A program made the position numbers and the translations under genes. The notes beneath the pieces were generated by a model. It was not told the DNA's origin, did not search any database, and saw only the letters and a list, made by a program, of their open reading frames with translations. Below are positions 8,233-17,503 of a DNA stretch of 28,336 nucleotides, in pieces. Source of the DNA: Bodo saltans (lineage: Eukaryota > Euglenozoa > Kinetoplastea > Eubodonida > Bodonidae); NCBI GenBank assembly GCA_001460835.1, contig CYKH01001629.1, forward strand, positions 11,555 to 39,890. The letters run 5' to 3'. The stretch's first letter is position 1, and each line of letters begins with the position of its first letter.

Positions 8233-11200
8233 ATGGGCTCATTTAGTGCAAAAGAAGATGCACGCCGTGGGCGTTTGGAGTGCCGTGCTGCTGCCTTTGG
8301 TTGGTACCCTATTGCCGTCAATGTCTGCGATGCCACTGAGGATGCGAGTCGTCGTAACAGAGGAGGAGGCAGGAATACACCTTCCGCGCTGCTGCGTCAT
8401 CTTCGATCCGATTCTGGTGCGCAGCTAACAAAGTCACTGATCCCCTTTTCGTCGCTTGCTACCAACACTTCTTCGAGTGAAAGCGGATCAACGCTATTGC
8501 AATCATCTTCGTCGGGTGCTAACGATGACGTACGTCGATCGATCTCAGTAGATGTTAGCTATGCAAGATTACTTCGACACTATGCGTCAACCCCCACAAC
8601 CACAACAATCGCCACACAATCCTCACGCTCATGGTGGGGACGGCGGAAAGGATCCAACAACGACGATTCAGCTACGCAACATTTTCCAGCCTCCCTTACG
8701 TTTCCATGGAGACCAGTGGAGTGCCTTATCGCTGCATCGGACATGGATGTGATTGCGATGCTTGTGGTGAGCGACGATGACGACGAGTTTCACAATGCCG
8801 CACGCCACGGAGGAAGGGGAGTGTCCAATAATGGGGACACCTCCTTTATCAGAACGTACGGCGTAATGCTGGAGGACCCTCAGCAGCAGCAGCATGTGTT
8901 TGCAATCCCAGATCGTATCTACAACGTCATTATTGACAATCGTTCTGCTCGGAAAATAACGGACGACATGAGTGGCAGAGGTCCACAAGCTCCTTCTTCA
9001 ACAACGTCCCCACAACATCTACATCGTAGTACGTGCAAAGGTTTATCGTTGTGCGGCCATCGAGAAGTTGGACCAGTGCATCTCGCACGGCTTCTTCGAG
9101 GCGGTGACTCGCTCGTGATCCCCCCACATGTCCTGTACCGCAATTTGCATGTGTTAGATTTGAGCGGCACGTCGATTGGCGACGATGGCGCGATGATCCT
9201 GGCCACCATGCTGTTTACTACAACGCCACACGTCTCTCGTTATCGCTCCACCACAGCGCAAACATCAGCGACCACCTCTCCTCCAGAAGTGTCCGCAACA
9301 CTTTTGAACCACAACACGAGCATCAAGGAGAAGCTTGCACTCGAGTACCCCATCAAGGAGTTGATCTTGGTCGATTGTGGCATCACGGATAAGGGGTGCG
9401 CGGCACTGCTCAGCGCCATGTTATGTTGCCTCGATGCAACACACGCCGCATCAGATTTAGACGACGATGATGATGCCATCGTCGCTAATACCAGCGATGG
9501 TTGTCCTCAGCCGCATCCTCTTCAGTGTGAGGGTGGTGGTCGAGGTGCTTCGTTTCTGCTGTCATCTCTATCTCTCGCAAATAATCACATCACAGACTCC
9601 TCCTGCATGCTTCTAGGTCAGCTCCTAGCGCATCCGTACGGAGTGGAGGCGATGGATGTACGAGGAAACCATTTCGGAGATGATGGCGTGGTGGAGATTG
9701 CCGCTGGGCTCCGGCCCCGTCTTAGTCTCGCCGGCCAGCTAGGGCAAGTCGCAGCGACCGCCTGCTCTCAATCTCACCACACCGCGCCGTCAACAGGAGG
9801 TGGCGCTTCCTCGCCTGTAGAAGTGATCGCGAGACTGAGGCGTACAGTCAGTGGCGTTCCCTTGCAAGCAGCAGCACCTTGCATGCCGTCTAACGGCTCA
9901 CCCATGCGGTTGATGGGAAAACCCCCATTCTCCCCCAAATTACATGCATCACCCCCTGGCCCAGATCGACGCGCTCCACCGGCGCACCCCCCTCCCAGTC
10001 GTCGTAAGGAGAGTGAATTCCGATGCTGCGGTTTATCGTTGCAACTATCTGGCTGCTCCCACACTGCAGCTGCCATGTCGTTTCTCGCTGAAACCCTACT
10101 GGCAGCGCACGATGAGCGAGTCCTTGGCGTCCTCGCGGAGCTTGAGGCTCTTCAGCAGCGCATCCAAGCTGTAGATTACTGGAGCCATGTTGCACCAACC
10201 AGTGCGCGCAGTCAGCATCGACAACAACAACAGCAACAGCAACGATCATCATCCAATCGAGCCTCCACCAACCACCACCACCCCGCCACGACTCTTTCTT
10301 CGATGCCGCCGGTGGTGACCGAACTGCTCGTCTCCCTTCGACGATTACTGTGCTCTCCGTATTCATCTATGGATTGCTACATTGGGTGCTACACTCATGG
10401 CCTACGGAGACTCTGTTTGGCGAACGCGGCTCTCGGTGATCAAGGCGTAGAGATGCTGTGTGGCGCTCTTTGTCGTATTTCATCGTCCGCGGCCACCATC
10501 GCGGAGCAATTAGCAGTGGTCACAGAGCACGCGAGAAGAACTCTTCTGGAAGAGTTATCGACCACCACCACTGCAACGAACCTTGCTGATGTGGCACCAT
10601 TTCTTGCTTCGTCGTCATCCTCTTCGTCGTCGTCCTGCGCGGTGGTCGTCCCATTCAGCTCAAGTGTGGTATTTCTGGAGGAGCTAGATTTGACAAACAC
10701 AAACTTGACACAATCCGCATGCTCCACACTTCTGCTCACCTTATTTTCACGCTGCGGCAGTAGCTCCTCTGCACAGCAGCAACAACAGGGTGACAACAAC
10801 TGCTGTAGTAACAGCAACGATCGTTATTTCAAGGCGGTCACCTCACAAGCAGCCCACCTTCCCATCCAGCCATTGTGCTTGGGGTGTATACAACCGCACC
10901 TTCGAGTGCTTCGTCTTGGCAATAACTGCCTACTTGGAGGTGGTGGGGGCTCATTGTGTGGAGACCTTTTGAGCATGTTTACTCTTCACGCATGTAAAGG
11001 GTGGCTTGGGGCGGTGGAGTGGATGACAGCGACATCAACAGACCCGTTCGCATTGGGAGAACGCGGTGGGCGTGGGGTCGAACCTCCGTCCCTGCTCGAG
11101 TTCGACATCAGACAACGACGAGGTGGCCAGCCAACCCTTGCGAGCCGCTCACCGTCCACTTATGCACTTGATTTACAATCGTGCGGAATTCATGACGACG

Positions 11201-12093
11201 CCCTAGATCGATGGGCGCGACACTGCAGTCCACAGGCGATGGTTGGCAATGTCATCAAGCGTATTGTGACGTCTTCGTCCACCCCGGCGATCCTTCGCGC
11301 ATTGACGTCGTCTGCCTCTATGAATATGACACGGCCACAGGAGGGACAGGGATCAGCAGCAGTAGCAAGCGTCTTTTCGCTTCTCTCGGTGGATTTGAGT
11401 CACAACCAATGCCAACACGACGCCTTCCTCCGCACGCGTAATCTGTTCGATGACGCAAAACTTGCCCCCACAACAACAACGCATCATCAGGAGATTGCTG
11501 CCTCTCCGATGGATGGTGACTTGTCGTCGGTGGCAGCACCATTGCCACTACTTCAGATCGTGGAGTGCACTGTCAGCGGCAACAATGTGGTCATGCGAGG
11601 GCAATCGGGTAGTAGTTGTCGGCATCACTCAGGTGGAGGCCTTCCTCATCATCCCCAAGGATCGTGGCAGTATTTGCACGAGCAATGTCCGTTGGCCCTT
11701 CTTCCGCAATCTGTTGGTCTTGTGCCCACTGTCGGAGGCGTAATCGGTGCCGCACCGCTGATGTCTTCGTCTCCCCAGCAGCAGCAGCTAAAGCCACTTT
11801 CTGTCAACGACAGCAGCGTCAGCGCCTTCAAGAAGAAACAAGAGGCAGGTCTCAGTGACATACATCAGCCGCAACATCAATCGGTTCCTTATGTTGTGGG
11901 GCGCAAACCCGAGCCTATGAAAGTAGTGGTTCATCACGAGCAACAGCCTCATCGTACTTTCTCTCATACCCCAGGAGACCACGCTAACGTTGATAGCAGT
12001 TATGTAAACGGAGTTGTGATGGACATGACTGATGAGGGCGTCGATGCTCTTATTCGTGCAAGTGAGGAGGTAATGCTTCGGTGGGATGTCTGA
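8233..12093 (+). CDS. Large leucine-rich-repeat protein (RI-type repeats), possibly N-myristoylated
   Basis: The 1286-aa product starts at ATG 8233, right after a good acceptor. Scattered repeats of the ribonuclease-inhibitor/LRR type are visible: LHVLDLSGTSIGDDGA near residue 305, IKELILVDCGITDKGC near 376, LSSLSLANNHITDSSC near 445, VEAMDVRGNHFGDDGV near 474, LRRLCLANAALGDQGVEML near 724, LEELDLTNTNLTQSAC near 817, LRVLRLGNNCL near 890, YALDLQSCGIHDDALD near 977 and LLSVDLSHNQCQHDAF near 1050. Long Ser-, Gln-, Thr- and His-rich inserts separate them. The N-terminus MGSFSAKE fits the PROSITE N-myristoylation pattern (Gly2, small residue at 6), so membrane attachment is possible. No catalytic domain or transmembrane helix is seen. 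RI-type LRR proteins are binding scaffolds, common in flagellar and cytoskeletal complexes of protists; the partner is unknown. Confidence 0.85.
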   Translation: MGSFSAKEDARRGRLECRAAAFGWYPIAVNVCDATEDASRRNRGGGRNTPSALLRHLRSDSGAQLTKSLIPFSSLATNTSSSESGSTLLQSSSSGANDDVRRSISVDVSYARLLRHYASTPTTTTIATQSSRSWWGRRKGSNNDDSATQHFPASLTFPWRPVECLIAASDMDVIAMLVVSDDDDEFHNAARHGGRGVSNNGDTSFIRTYGVMLEDPQQQQHVFAIPDRIYNVIIDNRSARKITDDMSGRGPQAPSSTTSPQHLHRSTCKGLSLCGHREVGPVHLARLLRGGDSLVIPPHVLYRNLHVLDLSGTSIGDDGAMILATMLFTTTPHVSRYRSTTAQTSATTSPPEVSATLLNHNTSIKEKLALEYPIKELILVDCGITDKGCAALLSAMLCCLDATHAASDLDDDDDAIVANTSDGCPQPHPLQCEGGGRGASFLLSSLSLANNHITDSSCMLLGQLLAHPYGVEAMDVRGNHFGDDGVVEIAAGLRPRLSLAGQLGQVAATACSQSHHTAPSTGGGASSPVEVIARLRRTVSGVPLQAAAPCMPSNGSPMRLMGKPPFSPKLHASPPGPDRRAPPAHPPPSRRKESEFRCCGLSLQLSGCSHTAAAMSFLAETLLAAHDERVLGVLAELEALQQRIQAVDYWSHVAPTSARSQHRQQQQQQQRSSSNRASTNHHHPATTLSSMPPVVTELLVSLRRLLCSPYSSMDCYIGCYTHGLRRLCLANAALGDQGVEMLCGALCRISSSAATIAEQLAVVTEHARRTLLEELSTTTTATNLADVAPFLASSSSSSSSSCAVVVPFSSSVVFLEELDLTNTNLTQSACSTLLLTLFSRCGSSSSAQQQQQGDNNCCSNSNDRYFKAVTSQAAHLPIQPLCLGCIQPHLRVLRLGNNCLLGGGGGSLCGDLLSMFTLHACKGWLGAVEWMTATSTDPFALGERGGRGVEPPSLLEFDIRQRRGGQPTLASRSPSTYALDLQSCGIHDDALDRWARHCSPQAMVGNVIKRIVTSSSTPAILRALTSSASMNMTRPQEGQGSAAVASVFSLLSVDLSHNQCQHDAFLRTRNLFDDAKLAPTTTTHHQEIAASPMDGDLSSVAAPLPLLQIVECTVSGNNVVMRGQSGSSCRHHSGGGLPHHPQGSWQYLHEQCPLALLPQSVGLVPTVGGVIGAAPLMSSSPQQQQLKPLSVNDSSVSAFKKKQEAGLSDIHQPQHQSVPYVVGRKPEPMKVVVHHEQQPHRTFSHTPGDHANVDSSYVNGVVMDMTDEGVDALIRASEEVMLRWDV

Positions 12094-12252
12094 TGCTGAT
12101 TTTGCCCCGCTACCGGAGCGAGGTGAGACAGCCACATTTGGCCAAAAAAGAAAAGCAGGAAATTCATACATGAAAACCAATGGAGTTTAGATGCAACACG
12201 GACACTCCTTTGAATCAAGCACAACACACACACATGCTGTGGTTTTGTGCAG

Positions 12253-12268
12253 TTTTTTTTTTCCTTAG
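12253..12268 (+). promoter_or_regulatory. Polypyrimidine tract and AG, acceptor for the AN1 gene
   Basis: An unbroken T-run and TTCCTTAG end with AG at 12267-12268. Splicing here would leave about 150 bases of 5' UTR before ATG 12420, with a short upstream ORF (ATG near 12340, 17 codons) in it. Later AGs (for example 12404, 12417) could shorten the leader and skip that uORF. Confidence 0.4.
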
Positions 12269-12419
12269 ACGCAACAAAACTAAATTTGTTTCTCCCCTTC
12301 CACGAAGTATAACTCTCTTCAACTTCACACCACTGGGAAATGGAATCGAACTGCGTGGAAGTTTTCGCTCTCATTCATGTTTGCAAACATTAAAGGACAA
12401 ATCATAGTGTTGTTGAAGG

Positions 12420-12692
12420 ATGTCCTGTACCGTCTCTGGGTGCCCACAACGACCGATGCCAGGGCTGCCCCCGTGTGACTTTTGTCGAAAGCCGCATTGC
12501 ATCGCTCATTTGCTCCCTGAGGTCCACGGCTGCCGTGATGCTGCGCGAAACGCCGCTCGCATGGACGCTTCGCGTGATGCATCAGACACGTTGAAAGCGA
12601 AGAAACTCAACGATACAAAAGACTTACGTGAAAAGATGGCGAAAAAGCGCGATGAACTTGCACAGCAGAGATCTAAGAAGAAGCCGCAGTGA
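12420..12692 (+). CDS. AN1-type zinc-finger mini-protein
   Basis: This 90-aa protein is one AN1 zinc finger plus a charged tail. The ligands appear in order: C3, C8, C19, C22, C27, H30, H36, C38, with spacing C-x4-C-x10-C-x2-C-x4-C-x2-H-x5-H-x-C. The canonical AN1 pattern starts C-x2-C, so the first pair here is slightly wider; the rest fits. The tail, residues 55-90, is a Lys/Arg/Glu-rich helix (LREKMAKKRDELAQQRSKKK). AN1 fingers in other eukaryotes occur in ubiquitin, stress-response and proteasome adaptors (ZFAND family), usually with an A20 finger, ubiquitin-like domain or second AN1 domain; this one has none. The start ATG overlaps no other gene and the stop TGA is followed by a normal spacer. 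Confidence 0.8.
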   Translation: MSCTVSGCPQRPMPGLPPCDFCRKPHCIAHLLPEVHGCRDAARNAARMDASRDASDTLKAKKLNDTKDLREKMAKKRDELAQQRSKKKPQ

Positions 12693-12874
12693 GCAGGCTG
12701 ACTCGTGTGTCTGTGGCGTGGTGCGCACCAATAATGTCGTGATGCGCTGTAAAGTTTGCGAACTTCGTCCATTTATTGGTTTTAGATAAGCGCACGTGAA
12801 GAAGCTGAGAGTTTGTTGATTCTCTGCGTTTTTTAATGATTTGTGGAGTGAATCTTTACAAAGAAACCCAAAGG

Positions 12875-15496
12875 ATGTCGCAGGCGCCTTGGGAAGAGCT
12901 TGGGTCCGAAATTCATCGGCTTCTCGATGTTTCCACGCCGCGTACACGTGAGCGCGTTGCTGCACTCTACGCTGCTTGTCGAAGCAACCCGGTCGTGAAC
13001 AGCATTCACAGTGTCGGGAGTACCGCCACATTACTGAGCTCCACGACATCCGCATCGTCAACGTCGCTGCAGCAAAACAACAACACCACTGCGGGGATGA
13101 AGGGAAAAAACTTTTCGCACCATCACCGTGATCCGTTGTCCACGACGCCACCACGAAGCACAACACCTGCTCCGTGTCTGACCACTTCTTCGGGAGCAGC
13201 ACCATTTCAGGGTGGTCCCATTTGCGTGCTACCAGGCACCCCTACATGTTTAGCGTCCTTCGCGACATCGTCGTCTTCAAGAGGAGGAGGAGGATCCGAC
13301 TTCTTAAGAAGTAAGTGGCTGATTGCGGCAACGCTGAACGGAAGACTCCACGCCTATCACAGTTCGTGGCACAGCGACGGTGGTGGCAGTGGTCGATTCG
13401 ACCACCCCTGGCAGCTAACAGGAGGGAGTGTGAGCACTGCTCCGCATGGAGTCGCACTGTGTATGGACGTCATGTCACCACCAAAGAATCTTCTCCACTC
13501 TCAGGAGGGGGATCACAGTGGGGCCGCAGTGGCGACGACGCGATGGGTTGCCGTGGGAACGTCAACGGGAGCTGTGATGCTGCATCGTTTTGAACCACAT
13601 CGTCTGCTTCCTCCTGGACCATCGCATTTCGACGGCAGTGTTCGTAGTGAAGGAGGCTCAGCGACGATGTTCGACGATGCCTTGTGGAATGTAACGTCGC
13701 CACCCGCTACGCCCTTCGGCCTCGGTCTCACGTCTGAATTCAACCCTGGAGGACATGGAGAAGACACTGGCGATAGTGGTGATCGCTTTGGTTCTCCAGC
13801 CTCCTCATCTCAAGCGCCCTCAAAAGAGTTGGTGCTCATCCCGTGGGCAGCATCGTCGAGGAGAAGATCTTCAGGTGGAGGCGAGGAGGGGTATCGCCAT
13901 GGAAAAAGAAGTGGCAATGACGACGACGACGACGACATTGACTCGATGGACCCACCATCAGACTCTCACCTTGCCCGACGCCGCCAGCAACATGTAGATG
14001 ACGACTTTGATGTCGCAGAGGTGGGGAGCCCTTGTGGGGGTGCAGGAGGAGGTGTAGGAAGCATGATTCTTAGTGGGTCCGAGAGCCGCTCCTCGCTTGG
14101 CTCGTCGACACCGTCTTCTGATGATGGCTTAGGAAGATCGCCACCTTGCGCAGCGTCAGGCGCGGCGAGGAGGCTACAGTTGAGCTCACCGCCAGCCAAG
14201 CATCGACAGAACATTCCCGAGCAGAATCAATATTCTTCTGGTTATTTCGGTACTTCTTTTATGGCAACAGTCGGCCACATTCTGCCATCACCACGTCATC
14301 CCGGACTGACAGGGTCGGCGACCGCGCTTACTACTGTGGGCGGGGAGCAACCTTCAGTGTTTTGGGGAACACGATGCGGTGAGGTCCACATGGCGCACGT
14401 GGAACAATTCTCATCGACGTCGACAGCAGCGGCACACGCTCACAGGGCATCGCCGATGTTTTCTGGGAGCATTGGGACGAACTCCTCCTCGCCGATCACG
14501 AAGCTGAGTGTTCTAAGTGCCGCCTCTGGCATCGTCGCTGCGTCTACGTGGGACGGCCTCGTCTGGGTCTTCGACACTCGGTCTGGTCCGCGTCCTGTAT
14601 CCGTTGCGCCTCCATGCAGGCGTTCTTCGACCTCGGCGACGGAACGTGCATTTCACACCATTGCTGCAGGGTTCAGCAGCCACCATCACAGCGGTAGCAG
14701 CAGTGCTACAGGTGGCCAAGGGGGAGCAGGAGGAGGCGGTGCAATGGGAGGGAACAACTTGATGAGCGGAGCCCCGATCCGTTCTCTTTTCCGTTGGGAC
14801 GACGACCTCGATGAGGACGACAACAACAACTATCATAGCACTACTCCCTCATCATCCTTTCGCGCAGAGTCCACACTCCTTGCAGCAGCAGATGACGATG
14901 GCATCATCCGGCTCCTTGATACTCGACGGTTTCATTCTGCTTCTTCGTCTTTGCTGTCAGGGACGACGTCATCTATGATGTTTACGAAAGCTCAGTCTGC
15001 AGCGTCAGAGGTGTGGGCACTAAGGGCAGGGCACAAACCAATTGTTTATGCCTCACGGCAACGGCGAGGAGGAATTGGTGCAGCGGGAGGAACTCCCCTG
15101 ACAGTGTGCTTTAAGGACAACTCGATCAAGAGACTCACCGTACATGAGTCAACCCCCAAGAGCAACGTCAGTTCTACTACTGGTAAGAGGAGCGGCGGCG
15201 ACCGCGGCGACAGCAGTGGCGAGAAGGTCACACCAACAACATCCCCCACGTCGACCACACACTCATTATCTCATCCTCACAAAAGTAAAACGGATGTCAT
15301 TCGAGCGAAACGTGGTGCTGCGGGGGTGTTTGCATACGTTGAGCAAAACGTAGAGCTTGATACCTCCACAACACGATCTTTAGGCTCCACCGTCGCTTGC
15401 ACCGAAGTGCCCGATGAGACAACATTGTCATCATCATCGCTCATTCAAGGGTTGTCCGGGGGCGTGGTGTCGTGCCTTCCGCTTGGTGCTATGTAA
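12875..15496 (+). CDS. WD40-like beta-propeller protein with long disordered inserts
   Basis: I place the start at ATG 12875 (MSQAPWEELG, 873 aa). An in-frame ATG at 12836 would add 13 residues, but the first AG after the polypyrimidine tract (12821-12834) is at 12847-12848, which would remove that ATG from the mature mRNA. Propeller-blade-like strands occur near residue 145 (WLIAATLNGRLHAYHS), 223 (RWVAVGTSTGAVMLHRF), 495 (VFWGTRCGEVHMAHV), 553 (GIVAASTWDGLVWVFDTRSG), 665 (LLAAADDDGIIRLLDTR) and 741 (LTVCFKDNSIKRLTVHE). FDTR and LDTR at blade ends resemble WD dipeptide positions. Asp-, Ser- and Gly-rich linkers separate the blades, so fewer than seven are obvious. The N-terminal 35 residues form a helix. 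Proteins of this shape are assembly platforms; the complex cannot be named from sequence. Pex7-, Nup43- or Gemin5-like identities are possible but unproven. Confidence 0.75.
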   Translation: MSQAPWEELGSEIHRLLDVSTPRTRERVAALYAACRSNPVVNSIHSVGSTATLLSSTTSASSTSLQQNNNTTAGMKGKNFSHHHRDPLSTTPPRSTTPAPCLTTSSGAAPFQGGPICVLPGTPTCLASFATSSSSRGGGGSDFLRSKWLIAATLNGRLHAYHSSWHSDGGGSGRFDHPWQLTGGSVSTAPHGVALCMDVMSPPKNLLHSQEGDHSGAAVATTRWVAVGTSTGAVMLHRFEPHRLLPPGPSHFDGSVRSEGGSATMFDDALWNVTSPPATPFGLGLTSEFNPGGHGEDTGDSGDRFGSPASSSQAPSKELVLIPWAASSRRRSSGGGEEGYRHGKRSGNDDDDDDIDSMDPPSDSHLARRRQQHVDDDFDVAEVGSPCGGAGGGVGSMILSGSESRSSLGSSTPSSDDGLGRSPPCAASGAARRLQLSSPPAKHRQNIPEQNQYSSGYFGTSFMATVGHILPSPRHPGLTGSATALTTVGGEQPSVFWGTRCGEVHMAHVEQFSSTSTAAAHAHRASPMFSGSIGTNSSSPITKLSVLSAASGIVAASTWDGLVWVFDTRSGPRPVSVAPPCRRSSTSATERAFHTIAAGFSSHHHSGSSSATGGQGGAGGGGAMGGNNLMSGAPIRSLFRWDDDLDEDDNNNYHSTTPSSSFRAESTLLAAADDDGIIRLLDTRRFHSASSSLLSGTTSSMMFTKAQSAASEVWALRAGHKPIVYASRQRRGGIGAAGGTPLTVCFKDNSIKRLTVHESTPKSNVSSTTGKRSGGDRGDSSGEKVTPTTSPTSTTHSLSHPHKSKTDVIRAKRGAAGVFAYVEQNVELDTSTTRSLGSTVACTEVPDETTLSSSSLIQGLSGGVVSCLPLGAM

Positions 15497-15776
15497 GGTA
15501 TTGTTAAAGGGTAGCGCTCAAGCATATTTCCCCCTTTACGCCTTCTCCGCGCACCACTGCCGCTGATGGTTTCATTTCTGTCGCGCGGTCTTTTTGCTTA
15601 CGTTTTCCCTGCATGCATTTGGCCGCCAAACAGGTCATTGATGCTCATTGATGTGTGCGGCACATGTGTATTTCCGGTTCACCTTTAATGGAATCTCAAT
15701 GAATTTTTAGTTGTGTGATTTTATTTTAAAAAGAACGCCGAAAATCAGAACAAGCACACTATCACAAAGGCATTTT

Positions 15777-16697
15777 ATGATGTTGTACTTCAGCTCGCCT
15801 ATTCTTGGGTTGCTGCTACTGTTAGCAAGCACCACGACAGTGAGCGCCATGCTGACCAGTTTTAGCAACATCACCGAAGTCTTTCCATCAGGCATCACCA
15901 ATTTAGATAGCAACCAAACACTTTTTATTTCGGGCGCCCGTGACGGCGACCAAGTGTTTCTCGCGGTCCTGCAGCCCTACGGTAGCATGACCGGCGGCTA
16001 CCACGCCACCAACTGCAGCAACCCACCGACGCTCGCATCTGGACATCGCTCCCCGACGATGACAATCGCCAATGAAGAGGTCTCATTGGATCCATCACAA
16101 TTATCCGCCGGGAATTACACCGTCTGTTACCGAGGGTCATACAACGACACCAACAGCACGTTTGCACTTGTTGCACGCTTTACCGCTCTGACGATCACCA
16201 CCGTCACGGTTGGTGGTCCAGTCAACTCGGACTTGAGCACCTTTACCTGCTGCAATAATTTTACTGCCGGGGAGTATGGAAACTGCACCGTGTATCTGAA
16301 AGACGACCTTGGCTTCCCAACAGGATCATTAAACGCCTCATTGTGCAACCTTGCGATATGCCCTCTCAGGGACGGTAAGGGGCACTACATTCACAACCGT
16401 ACTGAGATCACTTCTGAACAGCCAGGAGTGTTTATGTTTTCTTTTGTCCCGGAAGGTTCGGGCTGCAGTGGAACAGCAGGTGTGAAATTCAACAACGCCC
16501 CTCTTGCGAACATGCAGGTATTTTTCTCCGTTCGAGCGGGCTCTCCAGTGTCGAACGCATCGACGTCGGCGTGCTCAGTTCTTGTGAATGGTACTACTGT
16601 GTGCACGATCACGCAACGAGACGCGTACGACAATGGAATCCGGTTCTGCACGTATGATTCCGACGGCGGTGATCCGGTGTGTAGTGAGATCAACTAA
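15777..16697 (+). CDS. Secreted, highly N-glycosylatable repeat-domain protein (probably truncated)
   Basis: The ATG pair at 15777/15780 begins a clear signal peptide: a short start, a Leu-rich core (PILGLLLLLAS) and a likely cleavage after TVSA (about residue 24). The 306-aa product then has twelve N-x-S/T sequons and many cysteines, typical of an extracellular or endosomal-lumen protein. One Ig-like or filamin-like unit appears at about residues 155-275 (TCCNNFTAGEYGNCTVYLKDDLGFP, ending in FSVRAGSP). A second unit starts at about 280 (SACSVLVNGTTVCTITQRDAYDNG) but is cut off at the TAA after SEIN. No GPI signal or transmembrane helix follows, so the gene looks like the 5' part of a longer multi-repeat surface protein. 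The frame upstream of 15777 lacks an ATG and is spacer. The family is not recognised. Confidence 0.72.
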   Translation: MMLYFSSPILGLLLLLASTTTVSAMLTSFSNITEVFPSGITNLDSNQTLFISGARDGDQVFLAVLQPYGSMTGGYHATNCSNPPTLASGHRSPTMTIANEEVSLDPSQLSAGNYTVCYRGSYNDTNSTFALVARFTALTITTVTVGGPVNSDLSTFTCCNNFTAGEYGNCTVYLKDDLGFPTGSLNASLCNLAICPLRDGKGHYIHNRTEITSEQPGVFMFSFVPEGSGCSGTAGVKFNNAPLANMQVFFSVRAGSPVSNASTSACSVLVNGTTVCTITQRDAYDNGIRFCTYDSDGGDPVCSEIN

Positions 16698-16972
16698 AGA
16701 TTGCAATATCTACATTTGCACACTCGGGTTGAGAGTGCAAGAGAGTTCCCTTTCTCACTCCTCGCGTATTTTCCTTGTGTGAATTTGTCCCCCTCTTTCC
16801 CCACCAGTTGTTCATCCTTTCCTTTTCAATAAAATTGATCAATGTGGTTTGCTTTGCGCTGTTCTTTGGCTCGTGCACTTCTGTTTGGGAAATTTTTCGT
16901 CCACTTGTTAAACATGTAGGGTCAACCCATTTTAGCGTCCCCCCTTTGATAAGACTCAACAGAGAGATAACA

Positions 16973-17503
16973 ATGTTGTCGTCGGCAAGCAGCAGTGCCG
17001 GAGCCCCTCACTACCGCAATGATGGGTCTGGACGTGACACGTACGTCAACAACGCGTCTGCAGTGATGTCCCTCACCGGCAAGGTAGCACCATCACAAGC
17101 AGCACGCGATTCCATTGATTTCTGGAAGTCTCCCATGCGACCACTGACCCACAGCCGCGTGTCTTCGTTTGGAGGTTCGCTTTCATCTAACACAACAACG
17201 ACATCGGCCTCAGCGCTGCGGATTGCAGTGCCACCAGGAATCGCCACCAGTGGACTTGTGCATCGGAACGAGCTCAGTTCATCGTATCAACGCCGTCTGT
17301 TTCCCCCATATTCCCCAGCATCTTCAACTAGTGCCTCTCCAGTATCGCCTGTGGTCGCCACCACCGTTGGTGGAAGTCGTCCCTACTCAGCGTTAGTGTA
17401 TGAGTCGTCTTCACACCGCACATTGCGCCTAGGAAGGACTGGACCTGTTGAGAAATTTGAAGGAAAGTACGTTCACGCACTGCCAACTATTGTGAGAAAG
17501 TAG
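16973..17503 (+). CDS. Unknown Ser/Thr-rich 176-aa protein
   Basis: The start is ATG 16973 (MLSSASSSAGAPHYRNDG). The frame is open further upstream to 16775 but has no ATG there and translates a pyrimidine-rich spacer into an artificial hydrophobic peptide. The product is Ser/Thr/Pro-rich and probably disordered. More conserved-looking stretches are RDSIDFWKSPMRPLTHSRVSSFGG and the C-terminus RTGPVEKFEGKYVHALPTIVRK. No domain, signal peptide or membrane helix is seen, and I do not recognise it. Codon composition matches its neighbours and both ends are well defined, so I regard it as a real gene of unknown function. Confidence 0.6.
   Translation: MLSSASSSAGAPHYRNDGSGRDTYVNNASAVMSLTGKVAPSQAARDSIDFWKSPMRPLTHSRVSSFGGSLSSNTTTTSASALRIAVPPGIATSGLVHRNELSSSYQRRLFPPYSPASSTSASPVSPVVATTVGGSRPYSALVYESSSHRTLRLGRTGPVEKFEGKYVHALPTIVRK

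Noticed and set aside
12624-13205. 193-codon minus-strand frame
   Set aside because: Antisense to the AN1 gene end and WD40 gene start; all supported genes are on + and no acceptor lies upstream on the minus strand.
16775-16972. Hydrophobic N-terminal extension of the gene at 16973
   Set aside because: No ATG in frame; the hydrophobic stretch is translated polypyrimidine spacer.
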